From Mesorhizobium sp. (GTDB lineage: Bacteria; Pseudomonadota; Alphaproteobacteria; Rhizobiales; Rhizobiaceae), in the NCBI GenBank assembly GCA_022833215.1, contig JAIPUZ010000037.1, positions 1 through 34,263 of the forward strand: DNA of 34,263 nt, read 5' to 3'. Position numbers and translations under genes: made by a program. A model generated the notes under the pieces. It had not been told where the DNA came from. It did no database searches and was given only the letters and a program-made list of their open reading frames with translations. Numbering within the stretch: the first letter of the stretch is position 1; each line of letters starts with the position of its first letter. Positions 14,773-21,675 of the stretch are shown one piece after another.

Positions 14773-15788
14773 TGAGCGGAAAGACCGGCCTTCGACAATG
14801 CATCCGAAATCGCCTCGATGCCGTCCGCGATCCGGATGGAGGCATGTATGGCATGTGCGTCGACGACGACGATACGGTTCTCCTTGACGGCGGTCATCTC
14901 CCGCGTAACCGGATCGCTTTTCAGGAAGTTGATCTTCACCTCGTGATCGTCCGCCGGAAAACGGCGACGGTCCATGCGTGCAACCACAATGATGTCCGGA
15001 TCGGCCTGTGCAATGCGCTCCCAGCCGACAGCGGGCCACTCCTCGTCGCTCTCGACGACGTTGCGGACGCCGAGGGTGTTCAGGATGTAGCCGGCAATGC
15101 CTTTCTGGCCGGCAACGAAGGGATCCAGGTCGATGTCGGGGCTGGAGAACCAGACGACTGCGGATGCGTCCCTGAGGTTCAGCTCCTGAGCCTTCGCCGT
15201 TGCGGCGTCGACGCGGTCCCGCAATTCCTTTTCGAGCTCGGCGCCGCGATCCTGTACGTCGAAGATTTCCGAGAGTTCACTCACGGCCTGATAAACGGTC
15301 TCGATCTGAAAGGCCGACTTGCGCGCGCCATCGCCGCCGACAAGATTGTCCTTGCCGACGCAGTCGGCGGGCATCGCGTAGACATTGATGCCAAGTTCGT
15401 TGAACTGCTGGCGGGTTCCCACGCTGCCCTGGGGGCCGACATGGACCTCGAACTGGGTGATGACCAGCTGTGGCTCCTTTGCGACGACGCTCTCGAAACT
15501 CGGATGATTGTCGGCAAGACGCTCTACCTTGGCGTTCGTGTCCCTGAACTGCGGCAAGACCTCGTTGAACCAGACAGCGGTGCCGGCGACTTTTTCTCCA
15601 AGCCCAAGCGCGTAGAGCATTTCGGTGCCGGATTGACCGATCGCGATCGCTCGGCTCGGCGCCGCGTCGAGGGTCATTTCCTGGCCGCAGTTCTGGATGG
15701 TCAGGGGATATCTGGTGGGCTCGGCGGCAGCGGGGGCCGTCGCGACAAGTCCAAGGCTGGCGGCAAGGACGAAGCGGGAAATGGTCAT
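14769..15788 (-). CDS. ABC transporter periplasmic binding protein, BtuF/FecB-like (operon-proximal paralogue)
   Basis: A 339-residue secreted binding protein, first gene of the riboswitch operon. The signal peptide is at about 1-21 (MTISRFVLAASLGLVATAPA, then AAEPTRYPL). The core is NCGQEMTLDAAPSRAIAIGQ, then SGTEMLYALGLGEKVAGTAVW, later ADPDIIVVARMDRRRFPADD. It aligns along its whole length with the last gene of the operon (NCGQ, TEMLYALGL, FDV, LGVRNVVESDEEWP, VKINFLKSDPVTREM), so the two are clear paralogues. ATG 15788 is supported by GGAGAA about 11 bases upstream and by the signal peptide. The stop overlaps the permease start. BtuF, heme or siderophore ligands are all possible by fold. 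The riboswitch argues for a corrinoid or cobalt-related ligand. Confidence 0.9.
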   Translation of the reverse strand: MTISRFVLAASLGLVATAPAAAEPTRYPLTIQNCGQEMTLDAAPSRAIAIGQSGTEMLYALGLGEKVAGTAVWFNEVLPQFRDTNAKVERLADNHPSFESVVAKEPQLVITQFEVHVGPQGSVGTRQQFNELGINVYAMPADCVGKDNLVGGDGARKSAFQIETVYQAVSELSEIFDVQDRGAELEKELRDRVDAATAKAQELNLRDASAVVWFSSPDIDLDPFVAGQKGIAGYILNTLGVRNVVESDEEWPAVGWERIAQADPDIIVVARMDRRRFPADDHEVKINFLKSDPVTREMTAVKENRIVVVDAHAIHASIRIADGIEAISDALSKAGLSAQ

Positions 15789-15801
15789 CGGGCACGGTTC
15801 T

Positions 15802-15821
15802 CCGGTCAGGCGGTTAACCGG
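15802..15821 (-). promoter_or_regulatory. Possible ribosome-site hairpin between riboswitch and first gene
   Basis: CCGGT (15817-15821, read on the minus strand) can pair with ACCGG (15802-15806), whose last two bases begin the GGAG ribosome site of the first gene. No T-run follows the aptamer, so control of translation initiation is more likely than transcription termination. The stem is only 5 bp and is tentative. Confidence 0.3.
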
Positions 15822-15930
15822 ACTTGTGGGCTGGGTCGGTATGGCGATGGCGGGTAGCGTGCCTGTAACGGCTATTGTCCCGGGCCTCGACAGACGTCCC
15901 CGGACAACCCCGCCCGGCTCGTTCGATACG

Positions 15931-16100
15931 GTGTCGGTAGGTCTCCTGACTGGCGCGTCATCGTCTCTCCCGGCCTTCCCGGGCGTGCGTCCCAGTGGCA
16001 TGTTCGAAAGAGGCTGATCGCCTACAGTTGCGGGGGCAGTTTCGGTTCACGAGCCGAAGCCCGTGGCGAATTCCCTGTTACTTCCTTGCGGAAACCGACG
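15931..16100 (-). promoter_or_regulatory. Cobalamin (B12) riboswitch
   Basis: Read on the minus strand, the region contains the conserved blocks of the cobalamin aptamer in order. AACAGGGAA is at 16079-16071. CTGCCCCCGCAACTGTAGG comes at about 16039-16021. GCCACTG is at 15999-15993. CGGGAAGGCCGGG is near 15981-15969. The B12 box AGTCAGGAGACCTACC is at 15951-15936. The closing stem P1 can form between GTCGGT (16099-16094) and ACCGAC (15938-15933). It lies about 140 bases before the first gene of the six-gene minus-strand operon. Known behaviour of this class is shut-off of uptake or synthesis genes when adenosyl- or methylcobalamin is plentiful. Confidence 0.95.
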
Positions 16101-16426
16101 CAGCGTTCGTAGACGAAGGGGGACATGCCCGCAAGAGGGGATGGATGCCACAAGCGCTAGTCGTGGGGGCGTTGACCTGTGGATGGTGGCCGTGCGGGTC
16201 CATTTTCATGACCCGTCGAACGTCGGGGACTTCGCCAACAGCGTGCTGCCGAGCTACGCTTCAGCCTCGATGACGACCATCGCCAGCGTGTAGGCTCCCC
16301 GGCATTCAGTCCGAACTGCCGGGTCAGAACTTAAATACTCCCGCGCGATCGCCTCCCGATCAACAAAACCTCTTTGTCCGGAATGACGTGGACATCGGCA
16401 TAGGGCAGGATGATGTTTCGGCCAAT
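16101..16426. other. Intergenic region, promoter of riboswitch operon expected, no confident gene
   Basis: These 326 bases lie between the aminotransferase 3' end (minus strand) and the riboswitch (also minus). The promoter of the B12-controlled operon should be here, but I cannot point to a convincing -35/-10 pair. Minus-strand translation of 16254-16364 gives a short protein-like stretch with no start codon, and 16430 leftwards gives a short read-through of the aminotransferase frame. Both may be debris or chance. Confidence 0.45.
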
Positions 16427-17737
16427 TCACCAGCCGGAGAACTGCATCAGCGTTTCGTCCCGGACAGTCGGAAAGTCCGTCAGGGCCTGGTCCAGCAGGG
16501 CCAGCGCTCGATGGAGTTCGCCTTCCGTGATGGTCAGGGGTGGCGTGAATTCGAGCACGTTGCCGTTCATGCCGACATGATAGAGAACGGCCCCGAGTTC
16601 ATAGAGGCGGTAGATCAGCTTTGCCGTTTCGGCGCGGGCAGGGATACGTGCGTGCTGATCGCGCACGAGTTCGACGCCGCAGGCAAGCCCGCGACCGCGA
16701 ATGTCTCCGATCAGCGTGTGACGCGCGGCGAGGTTTTTCAGGCCATCGTGCAGGAGCTGACCCTTGCGTTCCGCGCCGGCGGCAAGGTCTTCCCGCTCGA
16801 TGGTTTCGAGAACGGCGAGACCCGCGGCGGCACAGACCGGGTTGCCGTGCAGGGTCTGCATCGCGAAGGCGCTGGCGCAGTCGAGGATTTCGGCAGGCGC
16901 AATGACGGCCGACAGCGGCAGTCCGCCGCCCAGCCCCTTGCCGAGCACCAGGACGTCGGGGATGAAGCCTTCGTGTTCGAAGCAATGCAGGCGGCCGCTG
17001 CGCGCAAGCCCGACCTTCACCTCGTCGCAAACGACGAGGATGTCGTGGGCGCGGCAGATGTCGGCGAGTTTTCGCAGGAAGCCGTCGGGCGGGACGATCA
17101 GGCCGCCATCCGACTGGATCGGTTCAATGAAGGCGGCGCCGACCGAGCCGCTGGGAACCGCCGCCAGCTTCTCTTTCAAAAGCGCGAGGACGGCATCGCC
17201 CGTCGGGTCGTCCCGATAGGGACGGTAGGGATCGGGATAGGGCAGGAGGATCAGCCCGTCCGCCTTCGCAGCATCGGCCTGGACGCTGTGGCCCGAGAAA
17301 GCCATCGAGCCGACGGTGCAGCCGTGATAGGCGCCGACGAAGGCGATGACCCCGGCGCGACCGGTCGCCCGGACGATCGCGCGATAGGCGGCTTCGTTGG
17401 CGTCGGAGCCGGAATGGCCGAACCAGACCTTGTGCGTCCCCTGGTGGGGAAACTTCGCCAGCAGCCTTTCGGCAAGGTCGACGGCCGGTGCGTTGGACGC
17501 GGAAAGGATGCTGGCGCCGGCGGGGTTTGCGATGGCGCGTGAGACGGCCTCGACAATGGCAGGATGGCCGTAGCCGAGGCTCGCCGCGCCCCAGGCGCCG
17601 GAGAGATCTATGAGTTCGCGGCCGCTTTCCTCCACGAGCCTTGCGCCCCTGCCACCGCCGATGGCAAGGGGGAAGAAGCGCAATTTCTGCAGGCTGCCGA
17701 TGGCCGCGTCATCACGATCATAGAGCGTCTTCGTCAT
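16427..17737 (-). CDS. Class III aminotransferase, 4-aminobutyrate/ornithine-like
   Basis: A 436-residue PLP enzyme. The cofactor phosphate loop is in FGHSGSDANEAAYRAI (about 106-121), GAYHGCTVGSMAFSGH is at about 135-150, EPIQSDGG at 205-212, the pyridine-binding Asp in VVCDEVKVGLARSGR at about 235-249, and the Schiff-base Lys at about K267 in LVLGKGLGGGLPLSAV. It probably transfers the terminal amino group of an amine or omega-amino acid to pyruvate or 2-oxoglutarate. The start overlaps the stop of the preceding amidohydrolase gene by 4 bases. It is the last gene of the five-gene minus-strand cluster. It is not closely similar to the other class III enzyme at 6140-7486 and lacks its four-cysteine loop. 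Confidence 0.93.
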   Translation of the reverse strand: MTKTLYDRDDAAIGSLQKLRFFPLAIGGGRGARLVEESGRELIDLSGAWGAASLGYGHPAIVEAVSRAIANPAGASILSASNAPAVDLAERLLAKFPHQGTHKVWFGHSGSDANEAAYRAIVRATGRAGVIAFVGAYHGCTVGSMAFSGHSVQADAAKADGLILLPYPDPYRPYRDDPTGDAVLALLKEKLAAVPSGSVGAAFIEPIQSDGGLIVPPDGFLRKLADICRAHDILVVCDEVKVGLARSGRLHCFEHEGFIPDVLVLGKGLGGGLPLSAVIAPAEILDCASAFAMQTLHGNPVCAAAGLAVLETIEREDLAAGAERKGQLLHDGLKNLAARHTLIGDIRGRGLACGVELVRDQHARIPARAETAKLIYRLYELGAVLYHVGMNGNVLEFTPPLTITEGELHRALALLDQALTDFPTVRDETLMQFSGW

Positions 17738-18555
17738 TCACCGAACTCCTTCAGCGCTCCGGCAAGGCAGCGGGTGAGGCGTTCGCCCCATTCGCCGACG
17801 CCCGCGAGCGTGTCGATCAGGTCGTGCCGCACTTCGATGAGCGCGCCCGGCAGGCCGCGGTCGTCGGCATGGACGGGCACCGTGTAATCTTCGTCGGGAT
17901 GAATGGTGTAGGGCTCGTTGTCGCCGATGGCGAGAGCGGCGTCAGCTTGCAAACCGCGGATCAGCGTCTGGCCGAATTCCACCGCCCGGCCGTAGAGGAT
18001 GCCCGCGTGCCATGGCCGCTGCCTGCCGGAATAGACCGGCGTGAAGGAATGGATGCCGACGACGACGGGGCGCTTACCTGCCTTCTGCAGACCATCGAGC
18101 CGACGCGCGACGGTCGCGGCGAAGGGCGTGAAGAGCGTGTCGATGCGTTGCTGGCGTTCCGCTGCCGTCAGAGCGCGATTGCCGGGGATCTCCGTTGTCT
18201 CGCTCACCTCGGGGATGGCGGAGGGCACGCCGAGCGGGCGGTTGCAGTCGATGACGAGACGGGAATAGTTGGCCATGAACAGCGGCGCGTCGAGCGTGCG
18301 GCTGAGGTGCTGGGACAATGCGCTGACGCCGATGTCCCAGGCGATATGGCGCCGAAGTTCGGCCTCCGGCAGGCCGAGGTCGCCGAGCGCCCGCGGGATG
18401 CGGTTCGACGCGTGCTCGCACAGCAGGAGATAGGGCGAGGCCCCGTCCGGATTGATCACGGAATAGGGCGGCGGCTCGTCCACGGCAAGCAGCGGCTGGC
18501 CGGGGTCGTGTCGCGTTCGGCTCTCCGGCCGTGGAATGACCTTGGTCGACGTCAT
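17734..18555 (-). CDS. N-formylglutamate amidohydrolase family protein
   Basis: A 273-residue cytoplasmic zinc-hydrolase-like protein. Family patterns are LLLCEHASNRIP (His48, preceded by Glu47) at about 43-54, HIAWDIGVSALSQHLS with Asp74, NYSRLVIDCNRP, and VVVGIHSFTPVYSGRQRPWH. HutG-type members split N-formylglutamate to formate and glutamate. Many homologues outside histidine operons have unknown acyl-amide substrates. No hut genes are in this window. ATG 18555 has a GGAAAT ribosome site. A TTG at 18573, overlapping the glutamine synthetase stop, is an alternative start. Its place next to a glutamylating-type ligase suggests that it removes an N-linked group from a glutamate adduct, but that is inference. 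Confidence 0.88.
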   Translation of the reverse strand: MTSTKVIPRPESRTRHDPGQPLLAVDEPPPYSVINPDGASPYLLLCEHASNRIPRALGDLGLPEAELRRHIAWDIGVSALSQHLSRTLDAPLFMANYSRLVIDCNRPLGVPSAIPEVSETTEIPGNRALTAAERQQRIDTLFTPFAATVARRLDGLQKAGKRPVVVGIHSFTPVYSGRQRPWHAGILYGRAVEFGQTLIRGLQADAALAIGDNEPYTIHPDEDYTVPVHADDRGLPGALIEVRHDLIDTLAGVGEWGERLTRCLAGALKEFGE

Positions 18556-18569
18556 GATATTTCCATCGC

Positions 18570-19916
18570 TCAATAGACGGCCGCGTAGCGCGCGCAGAGA
18601 TCTTCGGGCGACAGCCCGTCGACAATCTCGATCTCCTTGCGCTTCATGGCGAAGTAGCAGTCGAGAAAATCCTTCGCGAACCAGCCGGTCACGACCATGT
18701 CGGCGGCAAGCGTGTCGAGTGCTTCGTCGAGGCTCGACGGCAGCCGGCGGATGCCAAGCTTTTCCTGTTCTTCCACGGAGAATTCCGACGGGTCTGCATT
18801 GATCAGCGGCGGCTGTTCCAGCCCCTGCCGGATGCCTTCAAGGCCGGCGCGCAACACGACGGCGAGTGACAGGTGCGGGCTCGCACAGGCGTCGGCGGCG
18901 CGATATTCCATGTTGAACTGCCTTGCCGGGTTGGCGCCGGGCAGGTCCAGCGTCGGGCAAATGCGCAGTGTCGCCTCGCGGTTCTTCTCGCCGAGGCAGG
19001 TATAGGCCGCGCTCCAGTGATGCGGCACGAGGCGCATGTAGGAGAGCACCGAGGGCGCGGTGAAGGCGACGAGCGCCGGCAGATGCCTGATGACGCCGGC
19101 CGCGAAGGCGCCGGCGACCCTGGAAAGCCGGCCGGGACGCGAGGCGTCGAAGGTTACGGGGTTGCCGTCGAGGTCGGTGAAACTGACATGCAGGTGCACA
19201 CCGTTGCCGACGCCGTCGGTTTCCGTCTTCGGCGCGAAGCTGGCGTGCCAGCCGAAGAGGGCGGCAACTTCGCGCGTGACGGCGCGGATGGTCGCGCCGC
19301 GGTCGGCGGCGACGAGCGCAGGAGCCGGGCGGCAGGTGACCTCGAACTGGTCCCTGCCGTATTCCGGCAGGAACATTTCCGGCTCCGCGCCGGCTTCCTT
19401 CAGCGCCGTCATCAGCAGTGAGCCGAAGGGCTCGGCGCGGCGCTGGGCGCGAAGGCCGAAGGAGGGCGCGGCCGGCCAGTCGGCGCCTATGATCTGGAAT
19501 TCCTGCTCGACGGCGCTGACGACCCTGAGCCCTGCTTCCTTCTCAAAATCGGCGAGCGTTTTCTTCAGGAAGCTGCGCACGCAGCAATCCCACGGCTCGC
19601 CTTTCAGGTCGGTGATGTCGGCGTGGTAGAAATGCAGCGGCGTTTCGCCCGGCAGGCAGGTGACGCGCGCCTTGCTGGTGGGGTCCGCCATGAGGCGCAG
19701 GTCCCCGGCGGAGCCCCAGGGGTTCGGATCGGCGATGAGATCGAAGGGCGTCAGCGCCAGGTTCGCCGGCACCCAGCCGACCCCCTTGCGCAGGTAGTCC
19801 TCGATCTCGGCGGCGGCGAAGCTGCGCCCGCGCGTGATGCCGGCAATGTCCGTGGTGACAAAGGTCGCCAGTTCCATGAGGCCGGAGAGCGCCTTGCCGT
19901 TGCTGCTGTCGTTCAT
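18570..19916 (-). CDS. Glutamine synthetase family protein (gamma-glutamyl-amine ligase-like)
   Basis: A 448-residue glutamine synthetase fold protein. Metal- and substrate-binding stretches are AVEQEFQI at about 135-142, PEYGRDQFEVTC at about 184-195, GNGVHLHVSFTD at about 238-249, the nucleotide region EKNREATLRICP at about 310-321, and FNMEYRAADACASPHLSLA at about 335-353. It lacks the usual adenylylation-site context of GlnA and is more like GlnA-type homologues such as PuuA or GlnA3/GlnT that glutamylate amines. The ATG at 19916 has AGGAAGGGG ahead. In the cluster it lies after the isochorismatase-like gene and before the amidohydrolase and aminotransferase genes, so a gamma-glutamylated intermediate is plausible. 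The amine is unknown. Confidence 0.92.
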   Translation of the reverse strand: MNDSSNGKALSGLMELATFVTTDIAGITRGRSFAAAEIEDYLRKGVGWVPANLALTPFDLIADPNPWGSAGDLRLMADPTSKARVTCLPGETPLHFYHADITDLKGEPWDCCVRSFLKKTLADFEKEAGLRVVSAVEQEFQIIGADWPAAPSFGLRAQRRAEPFGSLLMTALKEAGAEPEMFLPEYGRDQFEVTCRPAPALVAADRGATIRAVTREVAALFGWHASFAPKTETDGVGNGVHLHVSFTDLDGNPVTFDASRPGRLSRVAGAFAAGVIRHLPALVAFTAPSVLSYMRLVPHHWSAAYTCLGEKNREATLRICPTLDLPGANPARQFNMEYRAADACASPHLSLAVVLRAGLEGIRQGLEQPPLINADPSEFSVEEQEKLGIRRLPSSLDEALDTLAADMVVTGWFAKDFLDCYFAMKRKEIEIVDGLSPEDLCARYAAVY

Positions 19917-19938
19917 GCTGTTCCCCTTCCTGAAGTGG

Positions 19939-20601
19939 TCAGGCCCTGCCGAGCCCTTCGAGGCGGCTGACGACGGCGGCGGTGTCAGTGATCCAGCAAT
20001 AGCCGGAATAGGCGCGCAGCGCGGCTTCGTGGCGTTCCTGGCTGTAGGTGGCGCAGGCATCGTCCACCACGGTCACCAGATAGCCGCGGTCGGCGGCATC
20101 GCGCACAGCCATGTCGACGCACTGGTCGGTGATGACACCGGCGATGATGAGGTAGCGCGTATTAAGGTTGCGCAGCACGTAGTCGATGTTGGTCGAATTG
20201 AAGACGCCGGAGGAGGTCTTCGGCAGCACGATCTCGTTGTCGACGGGAGCAAGCGCCGGAATCACCTGGCCTTCGGGCGAACCCTTCGGCACATGCATGT
20301 CGGAAAGCTTGTGGTCGAGCGAGCGGTCGCGGCCGTCCAGCGTCAGGCTCTCGATGATGGTGTGCAGCACGTTGCAGCCGGCCTTGCGGCCCGCTTCGAG
20401 AATGCGCACCTGGTTCGGGATCACCGTCTCGCGCAGGCGCCGGTGATAGTAGCTGCCCGCATCCTGCGGATGGGTCGGGTCGAGGTTCGGCTCGCACCAG
20501 ATGCGCTGCATGTCGACATAGAGCAGGGCCGTCATGCCGGGCTCGTAGGCGCTGTCGCGTCGCAACAGGTCCTTGCCGTATTGCACTTCAATCGCGGTCA
20601 T
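19939..20601 (-). CDS. Isochorismatase-like cysteine hydrolase
   Basis: A 220-residue alpha/beta hydrolase of the isochorismatase-like superfamily with the catalytic triad visible: Asp30 in LLYVDMQ, Lys128 in IVLPKTSSGVF, Cys161 in GVITDQCVDMAVRDA. Members with a nucleophilic Cys (nicotinamidase, N-carbamoylsarcosine amidase, ureidoacrylate and biuret hydrolases) split C-N bonds of amides or carbamoyl groups. True isochorismatases lack that role. ATG 20601 has GGAG 8-9 bases ahead. An in-frame ATG at 20619 is possible. It is the first enzyme gene after the RpiR gene, 24 bases from its end. Confidence 0.92.
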   Translation of the reverse strand: MTAIEVQYGKDLLRRDSAYEPGMTALLYVDMQRIWCEPNLDPTHPQDAGSYYHRRLRETVIPNQVRILEAGRKAGCNVLHTIIESLTLDGRDRSLDHKLSDMHVPKGSPEGQVIPALAPVDNEIVLPKTSSGVFNSTNIDYVLRNLNTRYLIIAGVITDQCVDMAVRDAADRGYLVTVVDDACATYSQERHEAALRAYSGYCWITDTAAVVSRLEGLGRA

Positions 20602-20625
20602 GTGTGTTCTCCAATGCATGCTCGT

Positions 20626-21507
20626 TCAGGCGCCGCCCTCGATGGGAGTGCCATAGGCGTCCTCGGTGATGCCGTAGCTGCGTCGCAGCTCTTCCATCCG
20701 CTCGATGCGGCCGCGCGACTGGGCGGCGAGGCGCGCGGTGAGGCCGGCGACCAAAGCTTCGGTCTGAGCGATGGCGGGCACCATCGTGTCGTAGGGCGAG
20801 ACCGTGTCGACCGGCGCCATCAGCGTGACGGCGGCGAACTCGGCGATGGGCGAGACCCAGCGGTCTGTGAAAAGCACGATCCTGGCGCCCTGCTTTGAAG
20901 CCTGCCGGGCGAAGCGGATCGTGTCGATCTGGTAGCGGCGGTAATCGTAGACGAAGAGCACGTCGCGCTTGCCGAGATCGACGAGCTGATCGACCTGGTC
21001 GGCCTGCGCGCCGTTGATCCAGCGCGTCTCGGCGCGAAGCTGCTTCATATGTGCCCAGAGCAGCCCGGCGAGGAAGCCGCTGAACCGGCCGCCGAGACAG
21101 TGGACACGGAGGTTGAGGTCTGCTGCGGCGTCGATAGCGGCCTCGAAATCGTCGGGCGGCAGCATCTGCATCGAGGATTCCAGCGCATGGATGCTGGCGC
21201 GCAGGAAGTACTGGTAGAAGTTCTCCTGTTCCAGCGAGGGCTTGCGCGTGTCGAGCATGGAGAGCGGCGAGCTCATGCGCTCCTGCACCTCGCCCAGCAA
21301 CGCGGCCTGAAATTCCGGATAGCCTTCGTAGCCGAGCTTGCTCGCGAAGCGCACGACCGTGGGGTTGCTGACACCGGCAGCTGCGGCGAGATGCGCGACC
21401 GTGGCGAGACCGGCCGCCGGATAGTTCGACAGGAGCTGGCGCACGATCTTCAGTTCCGCCCGCGTGAAGGCGATCTCCCCGTCTGTCAGGCGATCCCGAA
21501 TGGCCAT
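20626..21507 (-). CDS. MurR/RpiR-family transcriptional regulator
   Basis: A 293-residue regulator. The N-terminal helix-turn-helix is at about 1-78 (LTDGEIAFTRAELKIVRQLL, ATVAHLAAAAGVSNPTVVRF, ASKLGYEGYPEFQAAL). The C-terminal SIS domain is at about 125-265 (LRVHCLGGRFSGFLAGLLWA, KRDVLFVYDYRRYQIDTI, ARIVLFTDRWVSPIAEFA). SIS domains in this family normally sense phosphosugars, but several alphaproteobacterial members control amino acid or amine operons. First gene of the minus-strand catabolic cluster and divergent from the Liv-type transporter. A long inverted repeat is in the shared gap, so it likely controls both sides. Confidence 0.93.
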   Translation of the reverse strand: MAIRDRLTDGEIAFTRAELKIVRQLLSNYPAAGLATVAHLAAAAGVSNPTVVRFASKLGYEGYPEFQAALLGEVQERMSSPLSMLDTRKPSLEQENFYQYFLRASIHALESSMQMLPPDDFEAAIDAAADLNLRVHCLGGRFSGFLAGLLWAHMKQLRAETRWINGAQADQVDQLVDLGKRDVLFVYDYRRYQIDTIRFARQASKQGARIVLFTDRWVSPIAEFAAVTLMAPVDTVSPYDTMVPAIAQTEALVAGLTARLAAQSRGRIERMEELRRSYGITEDAYGTPIEGGA

Positions 21508-21548
21508 TGTCCTGCCTCCCCTCGTGATCGGCGTCGCGGCTCGATTTT

Positions 21549-21596
21549 AATTTTGTTACATTCTTGCTAGCAGACAATAAAAAATGAAACAAGATT
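21549..21596. promoter_or_regulatory. Inverted repeat, candidate RpiR operator in the divergent promoter region
   Basis: AATTTTGTTACATT (21549-21562) and AATGAAACAAGATT (21583-21596) are inverted copies matching at 12 of 14 positions, 20 bases apart, in the A+T-rich gap between the RpiR gene and livMG. The core TTGTTACATT/AATGAAACAA differs at one position only. Position and symmetry suggest the operator of the adjacent regulator. Confidence 0.55.
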
Positions 21597-21675
21597 GACA
21601 TATGAGTTTTCTCGATTAACGTTTGTTGCGGGAACGGGTCCGGCAAACGGAGCCACAAAAACCGGGAGAATGTTG

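Noticed and set aside
14718-15857. A 379-codon plus-strand open frame opposite the first binding-protein gene.
   Set aside because: Antisense shadow. The minus strand has signal peptide, family motifs, ribosome site and riboswitch.
16254-16364. Minus-strand reading of this gap gives a protein-like stretch (ending YTLAMVVIEAEA and a stop) that could be the tail of a lost gene.
   Set aside because: There is no start codon, no ribosome site and no family I recognise. In DNA of this composition short open stretches arise easily. A protein search would decide.
16328-16429. The aminotransferase frame continues past its stop for about 30 codons (including PYADVHVIPDKEVLLIG).
   Set aside because: No evidence for read-through or a separate start. 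The enzyme is already full length at the TGA.
16388-17542. A long plus-strand open frame opposite the second aminotransferase gene.
   Set aside because: Antisense shadow of a fully motif-supported PLP enzyme.
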